A stretch of DNA of 64,000 nucleotides from Dermatophagoides farinae (Eukaryota; Arthropoda; Arachnida; Sarcoptiformes; Pyroglyphidae): positions 3,248,001 to 3,312,000 of the forward strand of contig NC_134680.1 in the NCBI RefSeq assembly GCF_024713945.1, written 5' to 3'. Below the pieces are notes generated by a model. That model was not told where the DNA came from, did no database searches, and saw only the letters and a program-made list of their open reading frames with translations. Shown one piece after another: positions 36,235 to 49,320 of the stretch. The position numbers and the translations under genes are program-made. The number at the start of each line of letters is the position of its first letter. The stretch's first letter is position 1.

Positions 36235-39200
36235 AATAATCGTTTGTATAATAAAACGTTGCGTTGTCGTTGTGGTCGCAATGATGATGATTTTTTAAAT
36301 AAAATTTTTTTCAATATTAATGTTTTTCTATGACGACAATGATGATAATGACGATGATGATAATGATTTGATGATGATGATGATAAACACACAATTTTAT
36401 ACAAAATTAAATCATTTTGTAGCTTTGATTGTTGTTTTTGTTGTCGTCGTTGTTTAATTTCAAAATTTTTATTGAAATCAATTAGTTTATTAATCGTATG
36501 TTTTAGTTTCGAATTTGTTCGTAGTTGTCGTTGTTCGTACATCGATAATCGTCGTTTTATTTACGATTAATGATGTACAATATATGAAAAACACAAACAA
36601 TTTACACACCTAATTTTTACACAAGGTATTTTGAAGCTTTTTTGTTATTATGACAAAAAAAGCTTCAAAATATTCAAACAAAAGAATATTCACCATCACC
36701 ACACCAATGACGATGCAATATGAATTGAGAAATCGGAACATTAACAAAGAATTTCAAGGCAATAATACACCCATCATCATCATCATAATTGATGAAATGA
36801 AACCAAACTTTCTTAACATAAAGGTATAAAATAACCACTAACGATATACAAGTTGTTGTTTCACACTTGGCAAAAAAAAAAATTTGTTGATTGAATAATC
36901 CAACCACATACACACACACACACACACATATGCTCAAAAAACGAGCACCACCACCACAATCACAAAACAAACACAGACACAGAGTGTTGAGAAACTTTCT
37001 TCGTCAATGAAAGTTGATTGTTGATTTTTTCTTCTCCAATTATAAGGATGTATATTTTTCGTTGCTTGTTTGATGTAAATTTTTTTTGTGTGATGTACGC
37101 AGAGTTTGCGCGATTCGAACAAAAAAAAAAATGAAAAAATTTTGTCCGTTTCTTCGTTATGTTGTTAGTATTGTTCTTTCTGGTTGTTTCAAAAACAAGA
37201 CAAAAAAAAATTAAATTTTTAATTAATAAATAAAAAACAAAAAAAAAGAAAAACTGATTATAAAAAAATTCTTTAATTTTTCGCATTATTTATTTATTAG
37301 ATCATCATCATCAAGGTAAATATTCTACCTAAAACTTGAGAGAAAAAAAATGGCAAAAATCTAAAATCATCAACTAATTTCACTAAGTGAAACACGAAAC
37401 ATGAACACACACACACATCACACAAACAAAAACACCAGACAAAAACAATTCTTCATAATCTAATCAGAATCAAATTACATAAACAAAGTGGAAAAAACAT
37501 CCTACACCCAGGATCATCCTCCACTACACGTGTAATTCCAGGTAACGATATGAAAAAAAAATTCTCGAGAAAAGTTTATCATGTAATTTCTAATAATTCG
37601 CGAAAATTTCAAAGTACAACTAGAAAAAAACCACTTTGAAGATCAAATATTCGATTCATAATGGTTCGATAAATATTAAGGAAAAACAAAAAAAAATTAA
37701 TCAACCAAAAATCATTACCAAAACAAAAATTGGCAAAATAAAATTTAGCCTCGCATTACAAAAACTGTGTATGTGTGTGTGCATGGAGTGTTTTCTATCA
37801 CCAAATAATATCATCGTTGAATGTAAAATGTCATATGACAATATCAAAAATGCATTCACTATTTGTATATGGATACCATCCATTCATCATCGACAATATA
37901 CATCGATCAATGAGATCAACGGATACAACCACCATCAACCTATCAAACAAAAACAAACACACGTGATAAGTTTGATTGTTGACGATGTCTATTGATTGAT
38001 TGAGGATGTTAAACAAATGAAATTTAAAAAACAATAAAATCTAAGCCGATCAAACATTTTTTGCATTTTCAAATGGTCATTTCATCATTATCATCATCAT
38101 CTTGTCAAATATATGTTATATGGATCTAATCAACAATGAAAAAAATGAACCTTGGCACTTTTCATTAGAATGATAATTTGATCCTTGAAATTAGTCGCAA
38201 AGGGTGAGAAAAAGAAATAAAAAACACTATCACAATTTAGATAACAGAAACAGCAACGAAAAAAAGCAGAAAAATGACGAAATTAACACCGTTTAGATTT
38301 GGTCAATTGATTTTCTGGTAAATACAAATTGTTTTGTTTTTCCTGATAACATAAATATCAACAATAGCGAATTTCAATTTGTGAAAACATTTATGATCAG
38401 AAAACAGGCAATTTTTTTTGTCTGGTACAATTTATTCAAAAAATCGAAATTCGTTACCTTTGTCTAATAATGTAGTTGTTGCTGAAGTCGAATCAAAACT
38501 CCTAGATACAAAAATCAAAAAGAACATTCCAACATTTCAATAATTCTAAGCTCATTACTATAGTAAAATGGTACATACCTTCTCTCAAGATTTTCTGGAG
38601 ATTTGATATGGCGAAAAAAACGATTGATTTGCGATTTGTAGTTGTTGGCAATAATCAAATACCAACACAAACAGATAGAAAGGAGACAGCAAAAAAATAC
38701 ACTTTATTTTAGGTGATGTTAATCTTTTTTTTCTTTCAAAACTATTGTTATGGTTTAATAATTCTTGAACAACAATTTTCAATGATAATCAAATCGAATA
38801 TAATGATAATAATCGTCGTTTTTTTTGTGTATGCTGATTAATATTATGGGCGAGTGAAAATAATGATGAGCCGAGCAGTGATCAGATCAAAACTTGTGAA
38901 TAATGACGACAACATGCAACCAACAAAACATACAGATGTACACATACTTTACACAAAGAGACTGAAATATTCGAAAGAACAAAAGATGTGGGAAAAAAGG
39001 GAAATCCTCGATAAATTTGGTAGTAGCATAAAGATTGTCAATCATTAAGAATTGTAGTAGTCAACAACTTTGTTAATATTTGATATGTGTGGGTGTTTTG
39101 TAGTAGTTTCAATATTCATAAGGAAAGAGATAATAATCATTCAAGGGTCTATTCATGAAAACCATGCGAAAAGGGATAGAAATATTAAAAATTGATAGCA

Positions 39201-42200
39201 GCATAATTTAATGATAGATTTTATTTGTTGTTAGCAACAAAAAAACTAATACTCAATAATAATTACATGCGCACAACCACAGAAAGACGACGTCATCGTA
39301 AAATTTATATTGTCACATTCTTTATGAATTAATCCAAAATAATGATGATTACATTGCCATCTTTTGATCAATAATCAAAATATAATCATAGAATTGGATT
39401 TTGTTTCAATGTTCCAAAACTAAATGTGAATATAATACATACATCTCTGACAAAAAAAAAAAAAAAACAAAAAATTATCAAATTATCTCGAAAGACCTTC
39501 CAAAAAAAAGATAGAGAAAAAAATATCGACAACAACAACAATAATAATAAAATAAAAATATATCAATGTACAAATCTACAATTCAAGGATCCAATCATCA
39601 CCATCATATCAAGATCGTATAATAATAGAAATAAAATAGAAAAAAATTGTCCTTTAAAGTTTATTGTTTGGCCACAAAAAAAACCTTGTGTCAATAAAAA
39701 AAAACAATATAGCTTTTTTCAGAATTTCAATTCTAAATGTGTAAGTATAAGTATACAGTATTTGTATGTATTAAGGAAATAATAACTGATGATAGAAAGA
39801 GAGCAATGAAGCTATGATCCAGAATCTTCTGCTCATCATCATCACATTCACATTAATGTGTTTTATTATTTGTTTGGCCTAAAATCTATCTATATAAATG
39901 TTCTAGCTAATTCCATGTCATTCTACATTTGATCGAAAGAATATTTATTTCATCGTATATCAACAAATTTGGTCATTTTTTTCGAATTATTTACTAATTC
40001 AATCCATGTTTCACATTTCACAACATTTTTGATGTATGTATGTATGTATTTTTGTATTTTTCATCGAAAAAATCACAAAATTTTCCATTTTTATTCAATC
40101 CTTTGATTTTTTTTTTTTGGAAAATTTTTCTTTGTGTGTATACAACAAACATTCATATATATCTCTGTTTGTTTACTCTGATGACAACGAATGTATCATC
40201 ATATTCATTGAGTTGCTTGTAATCTACTAAAGCTAAAAGTGGAAAAGTTAAATGTTTTTCGGTTTTTCATTTACCACATATAATTATGATCATCATTCAT
40301 CATTGATTTTTTTGATTTGTTTGAAAATTTCCTTCAAAATAAGAAAAATCATCAAATATATGTTTTATGTTTATACGTTGATGATGATTGCGAGTGAGGG
40401 AAAAAACCAGATAGAAAACGTTCGATATTCAATAAAAACAACAGACAGACTTATCAAATATTCACAATCGAAATATCGATTGATTCGTTTTGGATTTTTT
40501 CCCTTCATTTCCAATTTATTATTATTATTATCAATTTTTCTTTTTTTTTGATTGATTGATTGAATCCATTTGATTCATTGAAAAACAATTACATCCGGTA
40601 TATAGTAGATGTAATTTTTCATATATTTTATATAGATAATAAAACTGTTTGTAACCATTGATTCCTTTTTCAATTCAAAATTTAGATTTGAAAATGTTGA
40701 AAAAATCAAATAAAAAACGTCAAAAGAAGAATTTGAACCCTCCAATAGTCGTAATTTGTGATAATAATAGAAATGAATTGGTTTGATAGATGAATGGATG
40801 GAAAAATCCTTGTAAATTTGATAACAAATTGATCGATTGATGATGTCAATGATGATGATGTCGATGGTCTGATATACACGCTACTGTTGCTGCTGTTATT
40901 ATTATCATCAACAGTGTTGCTGTTGTTGTTGTTGTTGTTTTTGTTGGGTCAAGTTCCAAAGGTTTACCAAATATAATAATTGACATATCAAGTACAATTG
41001 ATGTGGGGAAAAAAACATAATCCATATATTGTACACAAAATAATATAAAATCCAATTGTTTCATTCTGGAACAAATTTCTTGTTGTTGTTGTTGTTGTTG
41101 TTGTTATTATTGTTCTTGTTTTCAATCAATTTGATCGATTGAATGGATTGATTGATTTAATCAACAATAAAAATAATAATAACAACAACATCGATTGATA
41201 AGTTTTTTTTTTATCAAACAAAAAAAAACGATTTTTTTTTTGGTCAGACATTCGATCGTAAAAAAATATCTATCACGACCACCGTTTTTTTCTATTTTTT
41301 TTTTTGGCTGGTTTGTAATCGATGATGATTTTTTTTTTTGGAATGAGAAATTTCAACAATTTTTTTAGCTTGATTTATTTCTTTATCCATTCTTATGTCT
41401 TGCCGGTTAGTAACAAGCCGGTTGATTGAAATGAAATGATTCGAATCGAATGATTTTGATTTTTTTTTTGTGCTGTCAAAATTTTTTTTTTTTGTTGTTG
41501 TTGTTGTTGTTGGTATTGGTGATGAATTTATTTTCAAGTAATAATTATATTTTCATTCATGACACACACACACACGCACACGCACTCATACACTGATAAA
41601 CACTGATTCAACATTATGAATTTCATATTTTGTTGTTGTTGTTATTGTCATCATTATCAATTGATTTGATGGCCATTCTAAATTTAGCCACGAGAAAAAA
41701 AATATTCAAATTGCAATTTTGTTAATTATTTATCCATACACACACACACACACACACAAAGTAACGAAAAAAGATCAAAGACACACATTTTTAGTTCAAA
41801 TTCGAATGTTTTTTTTCCAGTTTTACTAAACTGGTTCGATTTTCCAATTTCTTTCATTCATTCATTTTGACAATTCACGAAATGTCCATTTTTGTTTTCA
41901 AGAATTTTTCATGAATATCGTTGATCTGTTTGTTTTTATTTATGAAAATTTCCTAAAATTTCATTATTCATTTACCATCTAGGTGGCTGATGGACTGGCT
42001 GGCTAGCTAGCTAGCTAGCTGTCAATCAAAGCCTTGTTGTTTGATTGATAATTATTATTATATAATATAATTTTTTATATTTCTTAAATCATTTGATTGA
42101 TTGAAAATTAATTTCAATCGGAAATCAATTTCGAATGGCCATCACCATCTTCTTCATTATCATCCATCATGATAATGATTATATATCAATTATTGTTGCA

Positions 42201-42803
42201 TCTTTGATCTGATTTTTTTTTCATCATTTCGTTGAAAATAATAATAAAAAAAACATCGAAAAAACTAAACCGATAAAAGCTTAAAAAAAACCACTACTAC
42301 TACATTGTTTTTGATGATAAATTTTTTTCCAAAAAAAAAGAAAGAAAATAGAATGTGAATGTTGATGGCCTATATTGTAAGTAGTGGTAGAATGGAAAAA
42401 TACACACAACATCATTAATGTTGTTTTTTTTTCAATGTATGGTCGTTTTATGATAAACATCATCATCATCATCATCATCATCATTTGCTGTCGTCTTGAA
42501 TTTTGTTTTTTTTATAGTATCGTTGTTTATATGTCAAGAAAAGATTTGTCAACATTTTAAACGATGTTTAAATGCAAATTATATATCACCAAATAACAAT
42601 CAGATTATGACTTGAATATGAATTGAATCAGATCAACACATACCACATGCACATACACACACTGACATTCCATGACAAAATTTTTTCTCTGTTGACAATT
42701 TTTTTATATTCATAATCATAATTATTATTATCGAATTGATATTTTTTTGTTTTAACTTTTTTCCAAAAAAAAAAAAAAAAAATCTTAAATCATCATCATC
42801 ATT
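36235..42803. other. Tob upstream region and intergenic DNA to TBC1D25
   Basis: About 6.5 kb with no supported gene. The first 310 bp upstream of Tob contain an ATG-led frame (36542 to 36198, minus) overlapping the Tob start. The rest is AT-rich DNA with CAA/GTT arrays (40920-40940, 41080-41110, 41495-41515), AC 41564-41582 and 41739-41758, a GGCT/AGCT tetranucleotide at 41993-42020 and CAT 42459-42484. A poly-Lys/Asn frame at 39426-39782 is an A-rich artefact. The last few hundred bases should hold the TBC1D25 promoter. Confidence 0.6.
41993..42020. repeat. GGCT / AGCT tetranucleotide array
   Basis: TGGCTGGC passes into (TAGC)n, ending in AGCTAGCTAGCTGTC. The AGCT/CTAG core is self-complementary, so the array can fold on itself. 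Confidence 0.85.
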
Positions 42804-45800
42804 ATGTCGATACATAATTCTTTGAAAGCGGTAAAATTTTTTCGACAAGATTCTACAAATAGAATCACCGATTATCATCGACAACAATATACTACTGATC
42901 ATATTGTTGATTATCATGTACCACAATTGTTAAAGATTATAATTGAAAAACGACATGATAATAATAATAATAATAATCACAACAAGAATCAATCATTAAC
43001 AAATTTATCGAAATTAAAATTACATCTCGATCCACAAGTGTTAAATTATCAAGTCCTACAAACATTGATTGTCAAAGGATTTCAGATTGAATGGTTCGCG
43101 ATTTTTTGTTTTGTTTTGTTTTGTTTTTCGTTATAATTTTTTTGAAATTATTAAATTTTTGCTAACAAAAAAAAAATTTATTTTTTTTATCATTTTTTTC
43201 AATAGTGATTTTTTCCTGTATTATCTGCTGGATGAACAATTTCATCATATTCATTTTGGTCAACGTCGCCGTAATTCATCCTGTTCATCATCATTATCAT
43301 CATCACCAACTTCATCTTCGTCATCATCATCGACTACATCGTTATCTCCAAAATATTTAGCCATCAAAAATGATGATGATTTAATCCAAGCATTGGATTA
43401 TTCATTACAATCACGAAGCCCATTATATCTTGTTATCGATCTCGTTGATTTCAGACAATTATTACGGATGAGTTTCAAACAACATCATAATAATCATTCG
43501 AAGAAGAAAAATGATAAACAAAAAGAAGATTCTTCCAATAATAATAATAATGACGATGGTAATCAATCAACAATGGATAACGTCAGTTCACGATTACTCA
43601 AATATAAAGTCTTATCCGAATGGGATATTGTTACATCATCGGATATTATACTTGCTCAAACAATGACCAAAACTAATTCATTCATATTGAATCAGATTGA
43701 AAAACTAAAACAACGTGCCATCGTACAGCATGCACGTTTACAGGCTGAATTAGTCTCTACGACAAATGTTAAACGTAAGGCCATGTTAACGGCAACCAAT
43801 TCATGGTTATTAGCTGAAGCCATCTATCAATATTTAATGTCAAACGATGATACTAATCGACCAGTACATGGACCAATACATGATATATGGCCATTTCTTG
43901 ATTCTGAAGGACGTGTTCGCTGTCAACGTGATTTTCGTATAGCCATCTATCGTCGCGGTATGGATCCAAACCTTCGACGTATTGGTTGGAAACATTTATT
44001 GAATGTATATCCAGATGATTATACTGGGCAAGAACGAATAGATTTTATACGGATACGATCAGAAACTTATTGTCAGATGCGTGATCTATGGCAACGAAAT
44101 CGTATGACAGATCCAGAAGTTAGAAATGTTTGTAATATGGTCAGAAAAGATGTACGTCGTACGGATCGTCATCATAATTTTTATTATGGTCCAGATGGTG
44201 GTGAGGATGATTGTGATGATTGTCAAACAGATTCGGATGTTCCACATTTCGATAATGATAGTAATGATAGTGAGAATCATAAATCTAGTTCAACCAAATC
44301 AAAATTAAAAACTAATCCAAATGTTGTTAGCCTGTTCAACATTTTGGTCACCTATGCATTGAATCATTGTTATCGTTATTGTCAAGGTATGAGTGATCTT
44401 GCATCACCATTATTGTATGTAATGAAAGATGAATCACATGCATATATTGCATTCTGTGCATTGATGCAACGATTGGGCGAGAATTTCTCCACCGATGGTG
44501 GTGCTATATCGAGAAAATTTCGTAATCTAAAACATTTACTGCAACATTATGATCGAGAATTTTATCGTTATCTACAAAGAGAAAATGCCGAAGAATTATT
44601 GTTCTGTTATCGATGGATCCTCCTGGATTTGAAACGTGAATTTCCATTTGATGATGTGCTGGAAGTATTGGAAGTACTTTGGGCATCTATACCACCACAA
44701 TCATCATCCGGTCCCAAATCAAGCAATTCTAAAACATCAAATTTGATGAATCTATTTGATTCGGATTTTCTTTACGTGCCGAATCGTAATTCCAGTGATA
44801 ACCGTGAACGACAACAAGAAACAGATATATTGGAGAAAATTACCGAATCACAATCGGTTGAACAAAAAAAATTATCGACAAAACCATTACAACGACCTAA
44901 ATTAAGGACAATAAAATTTATGCCAAATATGTTGAGTACTGATTCACAAACAACCGCACAGGCAATGGATTCACCATCATCTTTAACAGATATGGATTTT
45001 CAGATTCAATCATCAACATCCGGCCGAACATCAGCACCACTTCCTTGGGATAGTCCAAATTTAATTTCAAAATCCCAACATCAATCGGACAAATTTGAAC
45101 AAATTCAATCATCTAGTCAACAACAATTTTTCAGATATGATATTGATTCATTCAGTGGTGATTCAAATTATGATGGTGATGGTGAAGATGATGAAGATCT
45201 AATGGCCAATAAATCGATGATTTTGATGATGGAACAGGATGCTGAGGATTCTGATTCAAAAAAGCCACCAACAGATGATGTATCGTCTACATGTTCAACA
45301 TTTGATTCCGGTATTCAACGTTCGAATACGATAACATCGTATCAAGGTATGATGATTTATATTGGTTTGAATTTAATGTTATTGCAATTGATCATTTTTG
45401 ATTAATAGATCTAACTCAAAGCCTTCGTAAAGAATCGACAAATATTCGTCATGCTTATCCGATCTCCAGTTCTCATTGTAATGGTGATTGTTCTGATGAT
45501 AATGATGAAGAGATTTCCACACCTGTTAATAATCGTATTGAAATTCTATCGAATCTTTCTGTCGATCATGGATATCTAACCGACGGTCATCCACAAAATC
45601 GATGCTATCATTCTCAACAATCGCCATCAAGATTACGATCACAATCAACACCGATTTGTCAGCCTCGTTTGATACAATTTCCACCTAAAGCAAAACAATT
45701 ACTTGGATATGATCCAAGCTATGATGATGATTATTCTGATGGTTCCAAAACGATCGTTTCATCAACTAGTTCACCATTACAGCAGCTTCAGCAACAACCA

Positions 45801-46346
45801 CCTGAAGTACAAGTAATCGAAGCAATTAATGAACAATTTAACAATCTATCGGCGAAATCTGTATCGGAAGAGATGCTTAATTCTACTATCAGACAAATGG
45901 AAACATTAAAAGTTGATTCAATGACAACATCTGATCATTCATCATGTAGTTCATCATCGATAGAATTATTACCGACACCGTCTGAAGTACTACTCATGGA
46001 ACAACAGGATCAATTGCAACGACAAAAGCAACCAGAAGAGGAAATAAATGAGGAAGATTTTCCTCTGATATCACCGGAACAACTTGGCTCGAATGATGCA
46101 TTCATGTTGTTTATTTGTTTAACACTATTACTACAAAATCGTGATCATATCATAAGAAATCATTTGGATCGAAATGATATACAAATGTATTTTGATGGCC
46201 TTGTACGAAAACATAATGTTCGATCGGTATTGCAAGATGCACGTCATTTATTTCATACATATTTGGCTGAATGGCGTCGTCACCATAATCATCATCAAAA
46301 ACAGTCATCATCGGTTGCAGCTGCTGAACGTAATGAACGAGCATAA
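42804..46346 (+). CDS. TBC1D25: TBC1D25 (OATL1) Rab GTPase-activating protein
   Basis: Rab GAP (Rab33B in mammals) that binds LC3 and controls autophagosome maturation. Exons 42804-43093, 43206-45346 and 45409-46346 encode 1122 residues (human 688). A Pro/Leu-rich N-terminal domain precedes the LC3-interacting motif EWDIV (W at about 236, human EDWDII). The TBC domain starts near WPFLDSEGRV and includes RRIGWKHLLNVYPDD. The arginine finger is in VRKDVRRTD (D412, R415; Val replaces Ile of IxxDxxR) and the glutamine finger is YCQGMSDLASP (Q490). It then runs through FCYRWILLDLKREFPFDDVLEVLEVLW. A long Ser/Gln-rich disordered region leads to the conserved C-terminal block NDAFMLFICLTLLLQNRDHI. 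An acidic insert separates the two fingers. AATAAA lies at 46455-46460, 28 bp before the stop of convergent TRMT2A. Confidence 0.96.
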
Positions 46347-46487
46347 TCTTTATATTTGTTTTCATGTGTTTTTTCTTTTGATTCATTTTTTATTCATTAA
46401 TTTTTTTTTAAATTCTCATTCATTAATGTGTTTGAAAAAATTTTATTAAAGACAAATAAAATTTAAAAAAAAACGAATATATTAGAG

Positions 46488-48586
46488 CTATGTTTCTTGT
46501 GTCTGTTCCGGTTGTGATTTGGATGCTGATGATGATATCCGTTCGAACATGACAATCAATTCACAGCGTTCAGTATGTGGAAATAGATCAACGGCTACCG
46601 TTTCCACTGGTATAAATGGAGCTTTGTGATATGCACGTGATATAGGTCGACATAAGCTATATAATCAATTAATTAACCAAAATGAGTAAAGAATCAAACA
46701 AAATAAACATACTCTATGAAATTATTACGGGCGGCCATTGCTTCACAAGCGACATAGATAACACGACGGATCTTTTGATTATTTCGCAGACATTTGATTA
46801 TGTTTGCAGCTAATTTTCAAAGAGTAATTCAAAATTAGTTTGAAAATTTAATTACAATTAAATACAGGCAAAAAAAAACATACGCAATCCATTTCTTGGT
46901 GGATCCAATATGGCAACGAAATCTGCATCACGTTCTTTTGAACTAATTTGATCCAATATAGGACCAACTAATTTTTCTGCACGGCCACAATGAAATTCTA
47001 CATTAACGATACCATTATGTTTGACATTAAATCGAGCATCTTCAACAGCCTCTTCATTCAATTCAAATCCAAAAACACTTTTCACACGTTTAGCGATAGA
47101 AAGTCCAATGGTTCCAGTACCACAACAGATATCTAAAACAATTGTTTCCGGTCCACAACTAGCAAGTTCGACAATTTTTCCATACAGCAATTCAGCTGCT
47201 GAAACATTTACCTGAAAAAATGATGTCGAACTGATACGAAATTCAAGATGTTCTTCATCTTGCGGAAGTTTTAATCGTTCGTAAATATGTGTCTCTCCAC
47301 AAAGAAAACGACTATGATCACATTGATTCGAATATCTATCTTCGATTATTTCAACATAAACAGATCGAACACCGATTTTTGGTTCCTGTTCAAAATGTTC
47401 TCGCAATTTTTGACATTCACATTCAAGTTCTGTATCCGTCATCGTTGGCTGTCTGGTAAGTCGTATCGATATTAATGCTTCATTTTGTCGATTTAATCGT
47501 ACAAGAATTTGTCGCCAGTAACCTTCATGTGTAACCGGATCATAACCATCTAGAGTGGTTCGTTCCCGTAGATAATGTTGAAAATGTTCCAAAATACATC
47601 GTGCTTGTGGATTAATAATTGGACAATTTTCCGGTGGGCTAACTACACGTACGGAACCTTCACGATAAAGACCAAGACGAAATCCAACTTGTCGATCGGC
47701 ACCGATACTAAATTCATATTTATTCCTATAACCATTGATTATTGGTGATCGAAGAAAATTCGTTTTCAAACGTTCCGGAGCATGATTTCGAAACCAATCC
47801 ATTGTCGGTTGAAGTTCGGGTCCTGGTCTAGTATATTTAAAATCCGTTGCACATCGTTGCCACATTGATTTCAATAATTTAATTTTTCGATTAATTTGTT
47901 CATCATATGGAACATTCCACAATGAACACACTTGATCATTTACAATTTTATCTCTCTCTTCGGCCGTCGTCGAATTACTATAATTTAAATCAACGTTATT
48001 CTTATTGCCATCATTATTATTGTTTGTTTTATCGTCATTGTCGATCGATTTCAATTTTTGCATTCGATGTTCGATTTGTCTCTGTATCAATGGATCGGGT
48101 AATGGTGCCGATTCACGGCAGGTTAATTGACGGCCACGAAATTCGATATTATTAAGCATGTTTAATGCTTGCGATCGTTCTTTTTCATTTCTGAACGTTA
48201 CATATGCATGTGATTTATTCGATGATTTCAAGGACATTAATTTCATTTTACGATATATGATTTGTTTTTTTCGTAAAAATTTAAGGAATGCCTTATGTCA
48301 AAACAAAAACAAAAAAATAAAAAATAATGGAAATAAAAGTAAACTGTAGTGTCTCAAGACATTGTTATTGATTGATGGGTTGGGTCGTGGAATGGAAATT
48401 TTCACCTACCTGATATTTTATATTTACCGGCAGATTGTTGATTTCAATTTTAAATATTTCACTTGTTTGTGATTGTTGTTGTGTATAGCCTAATGGATCG
48501 AGTGATTGTTCGGATCTTTGTTTTTGTTGTTGTTTATTATCATCATTTTCATTAGGTTTATTATGAATAGAATTTACTTCTTCCAT
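46488..48586 (-). CDS. TRMT2A: tRNA (uracil-5-)-methyltransferase A
   Basis: SAM-dependent enzyme that makes m5U54 in the T-loop of cytosolic tRNA. Exons 48410-48586, 46884-48291, 46713-46809 and 46488-46656 encode 616 residues. The start is the ATG at 48586 (MEEVNSIHNK). An N-terminal RRM (about 47-120) spans the first intron: IEINNLPVNIKYQ, then AFLKFLRKKQIIYRK, then SHAYVTFRN. The catalytic half has GYRNKYEFSIG, the SAM site VLDICCGTGTIGLSIA, GFELNEEAVEDARFN and DPPRNGL split by an intron. The catalytic Cys is in VIYVACEAMAARNNF (human LLYVSCNPRAAMGNF), and the C-terminus is VAVDLFPHTERCELIVMFER. The usual NP after the catalytic Cys is replaced by EA. A Gln-rich N-terminal stretch and an Asn run near 135 are local inserts. 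Confidence 0.96.
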
Positions 48587-49320
48587 CTTTTTTTCCAACA
48601 AAAAAAACACTCGCGGTAAATGTACACTGAAATTGTCAAATTCAAGTTATTCTAAAGGATCCCAAAATCAATCGAATGCGCACGTGTTAATAATGTTTGT
48701 ATGTTTTGGATGATGGCCAAATCTACCTGATCGATCCAATCGAAGCCGAAATGGTTGAATTTAAATTGTGAAACTTTCGGTAACTTTTATAAATGATCAT
48801 ACGAATCGATTAAATTTTTTTTTTGTCAGAATCGAACCACCATATACCATTTTAAATCAAACGAAAGAAAATGGCAACAAAAAAAATTCAACATAATTAT
48901 CTTTCTATATATATCATTATCATTATTATGATGAAAACGAGGGAAAAATGTGAATTTTTCTTTCAAATTTTTCAATCATTATTCATTGAAAAACATGATC
49001 GATTCACGTTTCTCCCTTTTTCTCTTTTCTCAAATATTTCATTTGAATTCAGTTCGAAAACAAAACAAAAAAAATTCAAATAATACTCATTTATATTACA
49101 AAAATTGTCATTAATATTACAAAACTTTCGAGAGAATATATTGTTGAAGTTATATATAATTTTTTTAAACAAACAACCAGAAAATTTTCTCTTCTCATCA
49201 TTTTTTTTCTCCGCCATTGTTTATACAATTTCTTCTCGTATTGGACAACTTAATTATAATTATTCGATGATCATCATTTAAGTTCAAGATCCACATATAC
49301 TTTAAATACTGGCAATCATA
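48587..49320. promoter_or_regulatory. Intergenic region between divergent TRMT2A and the chemoreceptor-like gene
   Basis: This 734 bp between outward-facing genes must contain both promoters. TACTTTAAATACTG just upstream of the plus-strand start (49299-49312) is AT-rich but not a clean TATA box. Frames within it are AT-rich and lack family features. Confidence 0.45.

Noticed and set aside
37095-37125. GTTCGAATCGCGC, resembling a tRNA T-arm on the minus strand
   Set aside because: No A box, anticodon arm or acceptor stem can be drawn around it.
37636-37995. 119-codon frame upstream of Tob
   Set aside because: Lys/Asn/Ile-rich translation of AT-rich DNA with no domain, no leader and no splice context.
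39426-39782. 118-codon Lys-rich frame
   Set aside because: Product of A-runs and AAC/AAT repeats; low complexity throughout.
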